Shown here one piece after another: positions 15,058 through 23,214 of a stretch of 32,479 nt of DNA. The DNA lies in contig JAOAIU010000045.1 in assembly GCA_026414545.1 (NCBI GenBank), positions 1 to 32,479 of the forward strand, in the 5' to 3' direction. Under the pieces are notes generated by a model. It had not been told where the DNA came from, did no database searches, and saw nothing but the letters and a program-made list of their open reading frames with translations. The stretch comes from Candidatus Saccharicenans sp. (GTDB lineage: Bacteria > Acidobacteriota > Aminicenantia > Aminicenantales > Saccharicenantaceae). Both the position numbers and the translations under genes were made by a program. The first letter of the stretch is position 1. Every line of letters begins with the position of its first letter.

Positions 15058-16035
15058 TCAGCCCCTGGTTCTGTTCTTCCTGAGAATCTCTTCCACTTCC
15101 AGCGGTATCTGGCGCGAGAGCTTTTCGTACTCTCCGTGGACGGTAAAGCCGGCGGCATGCATGTGCCCGCCGCCGCCGTAGCTTTCGGCCACCAGGGCCG
15201 AGTTGGCCTGCCCCTTGGATCTCAGGCTGACCCGGAAGACCCCCGGCTCCATCTCTTTGAAGAAAATGACCATCTCCACCCCTTTTATGGAGCGGGCGAT
15301 GGTGGTGATGTCTTCCACGTCGACGTCTTTCAGACCCACTTCTTCGATGTCCCGGCGGAACATGGCCAGCAGGGCCAGGTTGCCGGCCTGATTCATTCTG
15401 AGGCTGGTCAGCACCTTTCCCAGCAGCCTGACCTTGGCCGCGGTGTTGTTGTTTAAGAGCTTTTCGGCAATGGCGTTGGGGTTGGCTCCGGCCTCGGCCA
15501 GCCGGTAGCAAGTATAGAGTGCCTTGGCGCTGGTGTTGGAAAACTGGAAGGAGCCGGTATCGGAAAAGATGGCCGCGTACAGGTACTCAGCGATTCGCGG
15601 GGTGGGGGACAGCCCCAGCGGTTCCAGCAGCTCGTAGACCATCTCACCCACGGCCGAGGCCTCTGGGTCTATCCAGTTGAGGTCGGCATAGGGGGAGTTG
15701 GAATAGTGGTGGTCGATGTTGATTTTTGGCAGGTGGTCAATTCCGGTCTGCCCGGAGCGGGAGACGTCCACGCATTCCAGCAGGATGACCAGGTCCACGC
15801 CTTCCGGGTCCACCTGGCCCCGCCTTATCCTGGCCGTTTCCGGGAATTCGTAAAAGGGAAAGGGCAGCGGGTCGTGGTTAACCACCTGAACTTTTTTTCC
15901 CAGCAGGTCGAGCATCTCAGCCAGGGCCAGGCTGGTGTAGATGGAATCACCATCGGGGCGGAGGTGGGAAGTAATGGCTATGTGCTGGCTGGCGAGAATT
16001 TTCCTGGCTATTTCAAGTTTTATCGTCTGGCTCAT
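15058..16035 (-). CDS. nrnA: DHH/DHHA1 phosphoesterase, NrnA-like
   Basis: The 325-residue protein belongs to the bifunctional oligoribonuclease/pAp-phosphatase group. DHH-domain metal ligands are visible: H24, D28 and D30 in SHLRPDGDS, D90 in LLECVDVSR and D108-H109-H110 in NIDHHYSN. The C-terminal DHHA1 domain has the GGGGHMHAAGF motif near residue 290. It should degrade 2-5 base RNAs or 3'-phosphoadenosine 5'-phosphate, and in some relatives c-di-AMP breakdown products; the precise substrate is not resolved. The gene overlaps the end of rbfA by 23 bases. Its place between rbfA and truB is the classic bacterial order. Confidence 0.94.
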   Translation of the reverse strand: MSQTIKLEIARKILASQHIAITSHLRPDGDSIYTSLALAEMLDLLGKKVQVVNHDPLPFPFYEFPETARIRRGQVDPEGVDLVILLECVDVSRSGQTGIDHLPKINIDHHYSNSPYADLNWIDPEASAVGEMVYELLEPLGLSPTPRIAEYLYAAIFSDTGSFQFSNTSAKALYTCYRLAEAGANPNAIAEKLLNNNTAAKVRLLGKVLTSLRMNQAGNLALLAMFRRDIEEVGLKDVDVEDITTIARSIKGVEMVIFFKEMEPGVFRVSLRSKGQANSALVAESYGGGGHMHAAGFTVHGEYEKLSRQIPLEVEEILRKNRTRG

Positions 16036-16378
16036 TGTCCTTCAGCGAGTTGAGCAGGCGGTCGATTCTTTCTTCATAATCGGCCGAGAGGTCAAGAACA
16101 AAAATTAGCTCTGGATTATATCTTAAATTGAGCCTGCTCGCAAGAAGCCGGCGGAAGTGTGGGGTCCTTTTCTGGAGCAACTTCAGAATGGGTTCCCTTT
16201 TCTCTTTCTGCAGAACAGAGACCGAGATCCGGGCCGTCTTCAGGTCGGGAGGCATCTCCACTCCGGTCACTGTCAGGAAGCCGGTCATCTCGGGCAACTC
16301 GCTGATTAGCAGGCGGCTGATTTCCTGCAGGATGAGCTGGCTGACTCTCTTCGGGCGGTAGGAACCTTCACCGGGCAT
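16013..16378 (-). CDS. rbfA: 30S ribosome-binding factor RbfA
   Basis: The 121-residue KH-fold protein aids late maturation of the 16S rRNA 5' end and 30S subunit. Family features are YRPKRVSQLILQEISRLL at the start, the central LKTARISVSVL and the C-terminal ASRLNLRYNPELIFVLDLS. The length is typical. It starts 13 bases after the DUF503 stop and overlaps nrnA at its end. GAAAG is next to the ATG. Confidence 0.95.
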   Translation of the reverse strand: MPGEGSYRPKRVSQLILQEISRLLISELPEMTGFLTVTGVEMPPDLKTARISVSVLQKEKREPILKLLQKRTPHFRRLLASRLNLRYNPELIFVLDLSADYEERIDRLLNSLKDNEPDDKT

Positions 16379-16391
16379 CTTTCTATTTCCA

Positions 16392-16673
16392 TCAGTAATA
16401 ATTTAGCTGGTGGCCGGAGAGCAGGGCTTCGTTGGTGGTCCGGGCTTCTTCCAGTATCCGGTTCAGGACCTGCTGGACCACCGCCTGCTGGCTGTTGACC
16501 GTGGCTATGGCCAGAACCGTCCGCTGCCAGCTTTCCTGGAAGGCGATTTCCGAGACCGAAACGTTGTAGCGATGTTTCAGGCGGTCGGTAAAACTGTTGA
16601 TGAAGCGACGTTTTTCCTTCAGGGAGTGGGAGTATTCCAGGAAAAACTCCAGGGTCAGAACGCCGACTATCAT
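16392..16673 (-). CDS. DUF503 family (YlxP-like) protein
   Basis: The 93-residue protein has the DUF503 pattern: a first strand VGVLTLEFFLEYSHSLKEKR, then RFINSFTDRLKHRYNVSVSEI and a strand TVLAIATVNS. YlxP-type proteins lie between infB and rbfA in many bacteria and have been linked to ribosome assembly; the molecular role is not settled. The frame is open far upstream, but the ATG at 16673 matches the family start and has AAGGGG just before it, overlapping the infB stop. It is embedded in the nusA operon. Confidence 0.92.
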   Translation of the reverse strand: MIVGVLTLEFFLEYSHSLKEKRRFINSFTDRLKHRYNVSVSEIAFQESWQRTVLAIATVNSQQAVVQQVLNRILEEARTTNEALLSGHQLNYY

Positions 16674-16683
16674 GGCTGGCCCC

Positions 16684-18795
16684 TTACTCGGGCCTGACTT
16701 TCTCCCGGATGAAGGCTTCAATGACATCACCCGGTTGAACCGGGTCGGCCTTCTCCAGCCCGATACCACACTCGTAGCCCTTGACAACCTCGGTGACGCT
16801 GTCCTTGAGGTGCTTGAGCGAAGAAATCCTGGTCTGGTAGAGAACTTCGTTGCCGCGGATGACCCTGGCCTCGGCGTTCCTGACAATCTTGCCGTCGGTG
16901 ACCTGACAGCCGAGGACAATGCCCACCTTGGCGATCTGGAAAATCTTCTTAACCTGGGCCCGTCCGAGGACGGTTTCCTTGACCACCGGTTCCAGCATCC
17001 CGGCCACGGCCTTTTTCAGGTCGTCGGTCAGCTGGTAGATGATCCGGTAGAGGCGGATTTCCACTTTTTCGTTCTGGGCCAGCTCCTGGATCTTGGAGGG
17101 AACCTTGACGTTGTAGCCGATGATGATGGCCCCGGAAGCTGAAGCCAGCAGGACGTCGGCCTCGGTCACGTTGCCGGTGGAAGCCTGAAGGATGTTGATC
17201 TTAACCTTGTCGGTGCTCAGGGTAGGCAGCAATCCCTTCAGCACCTCAACCGAGCCATGGACATCGGCCTTGACGATGACCGGCAGTTCCTTGGTCTGTC
17301 CCTTTTCTATTTTTTTGAACAGGTCTTCCAGGGTCAGCGGGACTTCCTTGGCCTGGGGAGTTTTCTTCATCCGGGCTATCCGGAACTGGCAGATACGGCG
17401 GGCGATTTCCAGGTCGGGCACCACCTGGAAGAAATTACCGGCCTCGGGCACCTGATCAAAGCCCAGGACCTCAACCGGGGTGGACGGACCGGCGCTCTTG
17501 ACCGGCTTGCCCCATTCGTCGAACATGGCCCGGGCCTTGCCGTAGGTCAGCCCGCAGATGAAGGCTTGACCTGGAGTCAGTGTTCCCAGCTGGACGATGA
17601 CCGTGCCCACCGGGCCTTTCTGGGGATCAAGCCTGGATTCGAGGATTACACCCTGGGCCGGAACGTAGGGATGGGACTTGAGTTCCAGGATATCCCCGAG
17701 CAGGAGTATCATTTCCAGCAGTTCGTCTATGTTCTTTTTTTCCCGGGCCGAGATTTCAACGCAGATAGTCTTGCCGCCCCACTCTTCCACAATCAACCCT
17801 TCCTTGGCCAGCTGCTGCTTGACCCGCTCCGGGTTGGCCTCGGGTTTGTCGATTTTGTTGATGGCCACGATGATGGGCACGTTGGCTGCCTGGGCGTGGC
17901 TGATGGCCTCTTTGGTCTGGGGCATGACCCCGTCGTCGGCGGCCACCACCAGAACCACGATATCGGTGAGCTGGGCTCCGCGGGCCCGCAGCTGGGTAAA
18001 GGCCTCGTGGCCCGGCGTGTCGATAAAGGTGATGTAACGGTTCTTGTAATTTACCCGGTAGGCGCCGATATGCTGGGTGATGCCGCCGGCTTCCCGCTCG
18101 GCAATGTTGGAGGACCTGATGGCATCCAGCAGGGTGGTCTTGCCGTGGTCAACGTGGCCCATGATGGTAACCACCGGAGGCCTGGTTACCAGGTCGCCCT
18201 TTAAGCTGAAGGCCAGTTTCCTGATATCCTGTTCCAGGGAAACCATTTCCAGGTCGACCTTTAGAATCCTGGAAATTGCCTGGAGCAGCGCTTCGTCTAT
18301 CAGGTCGGAAGCGGCCGCGTCATAGCCGGCTGCCTGGAGGTGGTCAATCAGGTCCTTGGGTTTTATCTTGAAGCGCTCAGCCAGGTCCTTGACCGACATG
18401 CCTTCCTGGATCTGTATCTTGGGCCGGGGCTTGGGTGCAGCCGGAGCCTTAGGGGCTGCCGGTCTGGCCGCCGGTGCCGCGGCTTTTTCCGGGGCCGGAG
18501 CTTTGGCTGCGGGTTCTGCCTGGTGTTCGGTTGCTGGTTTTGGCTGGGCTTGAGGCCTGGCGGCGGGCTCAGCCTTGGGTTCAGGCGTGCTTTTCGGAGC
18601 AGGCCTGGGTGCCGGCTGCGGTTTGGCGGTAGCAGCTGGTTTTGTCTCCTGGACCGGCTTGGAAACAGGAGCAGCCGGAGCCTTTTTCGGGGCGGGCGTC
18701 TTGTCTTCGGCCGCCGGGGTAACTGGTTTTTTCTTGGCTTCGGCCTCTTTTTCGGCTTTGCCCTTAACGGTGGTCTTGGTCTTGGTTTTGTCCAT
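16684..18795 (-). CDS. infB: Translation initiation factor IF-2
   Basis: The 703-residue GTPase brings initiator tRNA to the 30S subunit and promotes subunit joining. Residues 20-126 are an Ala/Pro/Lys-rich flexible linker. An IF2_N domain (about 127-180) follows, then the G domain with GHVDHGKT at 213-220, DTPGHE and NKID, and domains II-IV to the end (VRPE). The N-terminus is short compared with about 890 residues in E. coli, and the low-complexity linker is typical. It starts 20 bases after the nusA stop. The Shine-Dalgarno is weak (AAAGA), so coupling to nusA is probable. Confidence 0.98.
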   Translation of the reverse strand: MDKTKTKTTVKGKAEKEAEAKKKPVTPAAEDKTPAPKKAPAAPVSKPVQETKPAATAKPQPAPRPAPKSTPEPKAEPAARPQAQPKPATEHQAEPAAKAPAPEKAAAPAARPAAPKAPAAPKPRPKIQIQEGMSVKDLAERFKIKPKDLIDHLQAAGYDAAASDLIDEALLQAISRILKVDLEMVSLEQDIRKLAFSLKGDLVTRPPVVTIMGHVDHGKTTLLDAIRSSNIAEREAGGITQHIGAYRVNYKNRYITFIDTPGHEAFTQLRARGAQLTDIVVLVVAADDGVMPQTKEAISHAQAANVPIIVAINKIDKPEANPERVKQQLAKEGLIVEEWGGKTICVEISAREKKNIDELLEMILLLGDILELKSHPYVPAQGVILESRLDPQKGPVGTVIVQLGTLTPGQAFICGLTYGKARAMFDEWGKPVKSAGPSTPVEVLGFDQVPEAGNFFQVVPDLEIARRICQFRIARMKKTPQAKEVPLTLEDLFKKIEKGQTKELPVIVKADVHGSVEVLKGLLPTLSTDKVKINILQASTGNVTEADVLLASASGAIIIGYNVKVPSKIQELAQNEKVEIRLYRIIYQLTDDLKKAVAGMLEPVVKETVLGRAQVKKIFQIAKVGIVLGCQVTDGKIVRNAEARVIRGNEVLYQTRISSLKHLKDSVTEVVKGYECGIGLEKADPVQPGDVIEAFIREKVRPE

Positions 18796-18815
18796 AGTCT
18801 ATTCTTTAAGCTCTC

Positions 18816-19841
18816 TTATTCCTGGATTATTGATATTTTCCAACCGACCAGCTTACTGGCCAGCCTGACGTTTATACCCTTCTTTCCGATGGCCAGGGAG
18901 AACTGCTCCTTGTCCACGTGGGCTTCCATCTCCTTGGCCTGCTTGTCAGTAACCACGATTTTATTTATCCTGGCCGGGCTAAGGGCTGACTTGGCGTAAA
19001 CCTGGGGGTCGGCCGCCCATTCGATTATATCAATTTTCTCCCCGCCCAGTTCCTTGGTGATGGCCAGGATGCGGTTGCCCTTGACTCCGATGCAGGCCCC
19101 GACCGGGTCTATGTCCCTGTCCTGGCTGGCCACGGCCACCTTGGCCCTTTCACCGGGCTGACGGACCACGTCCTTGACCTTGATGGTTCCGGAAGCAATC
19201 TCCGGTATCTCCAGCTCAAGCAATTTCAGGAGAAAACGGGGAGAGGTTCGTGAAAGTTGAACCTGAGGACCACGCACGTTCTTCTGGACCTGGGTGATGA
19301 CGGCTTTAACCAGGTCTCCCGGCCGGAAGTCATCGCCCGGGAGCTTATCCTTATTGGGCAGGAAGACTTCAGCCCGGTTGACTTCGAGCACCGTGCCGTT
19401 GTTCTCGAATCGCCTGACCACGCCGGTCACAATTTCACCCATCCTGGGAGCGAATTCCTCGTAGACTTTCTCCTGCTCGGCATCGCGAACTTTCTGGAAG
19501 ATGACCTGCTTGGCGGCCTGGGCGGCGATCCGGCCCAGAGTTTCGGCCGGCAGTTCTATCTCGATTTCTTTTCCGAGCTTGGCCCCGGGGTCGTGAAGGA
19601 CAGCTTCATCCTGGGAAATTTCTCTGGCCGGGTCATTGACTTCTTCCACCACCTTCTTGACGGCATAGACCCGCAGTTCGCTCTTTTCCGGCTTGAAGTC
19701 GACTACAATCTCCTCGCCCTTGTTGAAGAACTTGGCGGCGGCGATGCGCAGCGATTCCTCGATGGCCTTGATGATGACCCGGGGCTGGACACCGCGCTCC
19801 TTGCTGAGCTGGTTGATGGTGCTCCAAACGTTGACTTTCAT
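18816..19841 (-). CDS. nusA: Transcription termination/antitermination protein NusA
   Basis: The 341-residue protein has the N-terminal RNA-polymerase-binding domain (1-125), an S1 domain (about 130-200, GEIVTGVVRRFENNGTVLEV) and two KH domains. The first KH has PVGACIGVKGNRI near 250 and the second AIGKKGINVRLASKL near 325. The C-terminal acidic repeats of E. coli NusA are absent, as in many non-proteobacterial proteins. It modulates pausing, termination and rRNA antitermination. A strong promoter lies upstream. No rimP is found ahead of it: the next gene upstream is miaB, unlike the usual rimP-nusA order. Confidence 0.97.
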   Translation of the reverse strand: MKVNVWSTINQLSKERGVQPRVIIKAIEESLRIAAAKFFNKGEEIVVDFKPEKSELRVYAVKKVVEEVNDPAREISQDEAVLHDPGAKLGKEIEIELPAETLGRIAAQAAKQVIFQKVRDAEQEKVYEEFAPRMGEIVTGVVRRFENNGTVLEVNRAEVFLPNKDKLPGDDFRPGDLVKAVITQVQKNVRGPQVQLSRTSPRFLLKLLELEIPEIASGTIKVKDVVRQPGERAKVAVASQDRDIDPVGACIGVKGNRILAITKELGGEKIDIIEWAADPQVYAKSALSPARINKIVVTDKQAKEMEAHVDKEQFSLAIGKKGINVRLASKLVGWKISIIQE

Positions 19842-19880
19842 TACCAGGTTTTATCCTTCACCCGCATAAAACGGAAATGA

Positions 19881-19909
19881 ATTATATCTTAAATGGTAAA
19901 AGGTTGCAA
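19881..19909 (-). promoter_or_regulatory. Promoter of the nusA-truB operon
   Basis: On the minus strand TTGCAA (19909-19904) is followed by 17 bases and a perfect TATAAT (19886-19881). It lies between miaB and nusA and gives a leader of about 33 bases. Confidence 0.75.
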
Positions 19910-19924
19910 TTGAACTGAGGATGG

Positions 19925-21244
19925 TCAGCCAGCCTCTTCAGCCAGCTGGCCGTGCAGGCTGTAAGGACCGCAGCCGGTAATCCTGACTTTAACCAGGCGG
20001 TTGCTGGCCTCTTTCTCCGAGCGGAAGTTGACCACCTGGTAGCCCTCGTTCCGGCCGGCATAGAGGTTGCCCTTCTTGCTGGGGCCCAGGCAGAGTACCC
20101 TGACCGTCTGGCCCACCAGTCTTCGATTCAATTCCAGCTGAATTTCTTTCTGCCTGGTCTGCAGCCTGACCAGCCGGTCTATCTTTACCTCTTCGGGCAC
20201 ATCGTCTTTCAGCCTGGCGGCCGCGGTTCTTGGCCGGGGGGAATAGCGGAAAGAAAAGATGTTGGTGAACCTGATTCTTTCCAGCAGGTCCATGGTCTGC
20301 TTGAAGTCCTCCTCGGTCTCGGTGGGGAAACCGACGATAATGTCGGTGCTCAGGCTGATGTCGGGCAGGCGCGCTCTTAGCCCTTCAATCTTTTCCAGGT
20401 ACTCAGTCCGGGTGTACTTCCGGTTCATCATTTCCAGTATGCGGTCGGAGCCCGATTGCAGCGGCAGGTGAAGCTGGTGGCAGACTTTTTGGACCGAAGC
20501 CATGGCCTCAATGAGTTCCGGCCCGAAATCCTTCGGGTGGGAAGTTATGAAGCGAATCCACTCAATACCGGCCACTTCAGCCACCCGGGCCAGCAGTTCC
20601 GGCAGGCCGGCCCCGCTCTCCGGGTCACGGTAGGAGTTGACATTCTGGCCGAGGAGCTGAACTTCAAGATAACCGCGGTCGGCCAGGGACCTGACTTCCT
20701 CCAGAATGGAGCGAAGCGGCCGGTATTTTTCTCGGCCCCGGACATAGGGGACGACACAGAAGGAGCAGAAATTGTTGCAGCCTTCCATGATGGTGACGTA
20801 GGCTGAAACCTGGCTGTCTCGAGCCTCCGGAACGATGGGCAAGTCGGTCCAGTCTTTTTCCCAGGAAGTCAACACCCGTCTTTCTTCCTGGAGGTTCTTC
20901 AGGATGAGTGGGACTTCGGCGTACTGGTGCGGCCCGGCCACCAGGTCCAGGTAGGGAAATTTCTTGAGCAGCTTTTCCCGGTAGAGCTGGGCCACGCAGC
21001 CCAGGCAGGCCAGGACCGAGCCCCGTTTTTCTTTCTGGTCCTTGAGTCGACCCAGGTAGGAGAAAAGTTTCTCCACCGATTTTTCCCTGACGGCACAGGT
21101 GTTGACCAGGATGAAATCGCTGTCCTCCGGGTTGCTGGCCGGACGGGCCCCGGCGGCCAGCAGCAGGCTGGCCAGGTGCTCGGAATCGTTGACGTTCATC
21201 TGGCAGCCAAAGGTATGAATGTAAAAGGTCTTTCCGTCCAGCAT
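19925..21244 (-). CDS. miaB: tRNA-2-methylthio-N6-dimethylallyladenosine synthase MiaB
   Basis: From the chosen start this is 439 residues. The N-terminal methylthiotransferase domain binds one 4Fe-4S cluster through C14 (TFGCQMN), C50 (NTCAVRE) and C83 (LGCVAQ). The radical-SAM cluster is bound by C156, C160 and C163 in EGCNNFCSFCVVPYVRGRE. A C-terminal TRAM domain (about 370-430) follows. It adds a methylthio group to i6A37 of tRNAs reading UNN codons. Starts at 21277 and 21265 are in frame. I prefer 21244 (MLDGKTFYIHTFGCQMN), since the family begins just before this motif, AGGA lies upstream, and a TATAAT at 21284-21279 would place the transcript start past 21277. The start remains uncertain; the identity does not. 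Confidence 0.95.
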   Translation of the reverse strand: MLDGKTFYIHTFGCQMNVNDSEHLASLLLAAGARPASNPEDSDFILVNTCAVREKSVEKLFSYLGRLKDQKEKRGSVLACLGCVAQLYREKLLKKFPYLDLVAGPHQYAEVPLILKNLQEERRVLTSWEKDWTDLPIVPEARDSQVSAYVTIMEGCNNFCSFCVVPYVRGREKYRPLRSILEEVRSLADRGYLEVQLLGQNVNSYRDPESGAGLPELLARVAEVAGIEWIRFITSHPKDFGPELIEAMASVQKVCHQLHLPLQSGSDRILEMMNRKYTRTEYLEKIEGLRARLPDISLSTDIIVGFPTETEEDFKQTMDLLERIRFTNIFSFRYSPRPRTAAARLKDDVPEEVKIDRLVRLQTRQKEIQLELNRRLVGQTVRVLCLGPSKKGNLYAGRNEGYQVVNFRSEKEASNRLVKVRITGCGPYSLHGQLAEEAG

Positions 21245-21265
21245 CGGTTCACCGGTCCTGTCCAT

Positions 21266-21406
21266 CGCTCGAACCATTATTATAGCTGAAACTGGAGCTG
21301 TTGGTTACGGGGCAGGCTCTCTTGGCACGAATAGTTATGGTCGAGTCCTCCCCGCTCGAGTCCGGTCCAGGAAGTCATTGGCGATGGTTCAGGTTCGAGC
21401 GGGGGG
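21266..21406 (-). promoter_or_regulatory. Structured leader of miaB with competing stems and a -10 box
   Basis: Read on the minus strand, CGCTCGAACC (21401-21392) can pair with GGTTCGAGCG (21275-21266). The overlapping CCCCGCTCGA part (21404-21395) can instead pair with TCGAGCGGGG (21359-21350). The two pairings exclude each other. A perfect TATAAT lies at 21284-21279 without a clear -35. Confidence 0.4.
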
Positions 21407-21491
21407 AAAATAAATTCAGCCCAGCTGTCCTGAGCGCTCCAAAACCGGAAAATAGGTTCTTTAAGATTTCACCGGACAGATGGCCACCGCC

Positions 21492-23174
21492 TCAGTTTCG
21501 TCCGGCATTCTGCTCCAGGAGTTCTCTGGCCATCTGCAGGCTGGCTTCGGTTAACCTGGTACCGGTGATCAGGCGGGCAATTTCTTCCGGCCGGTCTTTT
21601 TCCCGGAGCTTTCTCACCAGGGTGTAAGTCCGGTCTTTTTCTGTCTTCTTTTCTATGCGGAAGTGATGGCTGGCGGCTGAGGCAATCTGGGGCAGATGGG
21701 TTATGCACAGCACCTGGTGGCGGCGCGACAACTGCTGAAGTTTCCTGGCCACGAAGTCGGCCGTCTTGCCGCCGATACCCGAATCGATTTCATCAAAAAT
21801 GAGTGTCCGTCCCTTTTCTGCCTCTTTTCCCAGCGACTTGAAGGCCAGCATGATTCGCGACAGCTCCCCGCCGGAGGCTATTCGCCGCAGGGGGCGCAGC
21901 TCTTCTCCGGGGTTGGGGGAGAGGATGAATTCCAGCTCCTCGGCTCCCAGGTCCCGGATGGTTGATGGGTCTTCGAGCGACGGGGAAAGCGGCCGGAATT
22001 CCACTTTGAACCGGGCCTTGCTCATGGCCAGTTGTCCCAGCTCCTTGACGATTAGCTGCTCCAGCTCCCCGGCCCTTTCTTTCCGCAGCCGGCTGAGCTG
22101 GCCGCACAGGTTCTGGTAGTTTTCAAAGGCGCTTCTTATTTCTCTTTCCAGGTCGGAGAGCTTTTCTTCGCTTTTCTCCAGTTCCTCTTTTTCTTTCTTG
22201 ATGTTCTCGAGGTGAGAGAGAATTTCTTCAATGCGGGAGCCGTATTTTCGCTTTAACTTCTCGATGAGGCTCAGCCGTTCCTCGATTTCTTCCAGCCTTT
22301 CGGGCGAGGGAGCGTAGCGGTCGCGCAGGTCGATCAGGTTTCCGGCCAGTTCTTTCAGGAAAATGTTGAAGTCCGCAAGCTGGCCGCGGCTGGCTTCTAA
22401 CTCCGGAAAGAAACCCTGGAGCTCGGAGATGATGTTTTCCACCCTCTTCAGGCCGGCTACCAGAGATTCCTCGCTTTCGTAGGAAATGTCTATGGCCTGG
22501 TTAACCAGGATGGCGATTTTTTCTGAGTTCTTGAGGATGGCCCGTTCCTGGAGAAGTTCCTCGTCTTCTCCCGGCCTCAGCCCGGCCTGTTCAATTTCTT
22601 TTAGCTGAAAATTGATGAAATCCAGTCGCTGGGCCCTTTCCTTCTGCCGGGCAGTGAGGACCTCTTTTTCCCGGATGAGAGTCCGGACCCGGGCTGCTGC
22701 CTGCCGGACCTGTTCCTTGAGCCCGGCCGCCTCGGCGAAGTCATCCAGGAATTTCAGGTGGTTGGAGGTGTCCAGCAGAAAGATATGGTCGTTCTGGCCG
22801 TATATGTCAATCAACAGCTCGCCCAGCTCCTTGAGCTTCTTGAGCGGCACCAGCAGGCCGTTGAGGTAGGACTTGCTCAGGCCCTGGCTGGAAATTATTC
22901 GCTGCAGGAAAAGCTGGTTCCCGTTTTCCAGTTCCAGGTCTTCTGGCAGGTTCTTCCTGTCCTGGACCTCAAACACGGCTTCTATCGAAGCCTCTTCCTT
23001 GCCGGTGCGGATGAGGTCGGCCTGGGCTTTTTCTCCGAGGAGCAGTTTGACGGCGTCGATGATGATGGATTTGCCGGCGCCGGTTTCCCCGGTCAGGATG
23101 GTGAAGCCGGAGTCCAGCTCCAGTTCCAGGTCTTCGATGGTTGCCAGGTTCTTGATTCTTAGATAGCGAATCAT
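21492..23174 (-). CDS. recN: DNA repair protein RecN
   Basis: The 560-residue SMC-like ATPase acts in double-strand break repair. The N-terminal half-head has IRYLRIKNLATIEDLELEL and Walker A GETGAGKS at 29-36. Two coiled-coil arms (about 155-390, rich in Leu, Glu, Lys and Arg) follow. The C-terminal half-head has the signature ASGGELSRIMLAFK and the Walker B region TLIFDEIDSGIGGKTA. It is the last gene of the envelope operon, 40 bases after the protease gene. GAAGG abuts the ATG, which is closer than ideal. Linkage of recN to bamD-type genes is seen in several diderm phyla. Confidence 0.97.
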   Translation of the reverse strand: MIRYLRIKNLATIEDLELELDSGFTILTGETGAGKSIIIDAVKLLLGEKAQADLIRTGKEEASIEAVFEVQDRKNLPEDLELENGNQLFLQRIISSQGLSKSYLNGLLVPLKKLKELGELLIDIYGQNDHIFLLDTSNHLKFLDDFAEAAGLKEQVRQAAARVRTLIREKEVLTARQKERAQRLDFINFQLKEIEQAGLRPGEDEELLQERAILKNSEKIAILVNQAIDISYESEESLVAGLKRVENIISELQGFFPELEASRGQLADFNIFLKELAGNLIDLRDRYAPSPERLEEIEERLSLIEKLKRKYGSRIEEILSHLENIKKEKEELEKSEEKLSDLEREIRSAFENYQNLCGQLSRLRKERAGELEQLIVKELGQLAMSKARFKVEFRPLSPSLEDPSTIRDLGAEELEFILSPNPGEELRPLRRIASGGELSRIMLAFKSLGKEAEKGRTLIFDEIDSGIGGKTADFVARKLQQLSRRHQVLCITHLPQIASAASHHFRIEKKTEKDRTYTLVRKLREKDRPEEIARLITGTRLTEASLQMARELLEQNAGRN

Positions 23175-23214
23175 CCTTCAGCCACAACCGGGCCGTGCCC
23201 GCTCTTATTTTTTT

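Noticed and set aside
17257-18204. Plus-strand ORF of 315 codons opposite infB
   Set aside because: Antisense of the highly conserved IF-2 GTPase domain; no motif of its own.
18420-18740. Repetitive sequence that might look like a tandem repeat element
   Set aside because: It encodes the flexible Ala/Pro/Lys linker of IF-2 and has no regular period.
18340-18999. Plus-strand ORF with many Gly, Phe and Arg opposite the infB start
   Set aside because: The biased composition is the complement of the Ala/Pro/Lys linker of IF-2, not a real low-complexity protein.
23188-23213. Terminator-like hairpin with T-run on the plus strand between the protease and recN
   Set aside because: The T-run is on the plus strand but both genes are on the minus strand, so it could only stop antisense transcription. 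The stem is only five bases.
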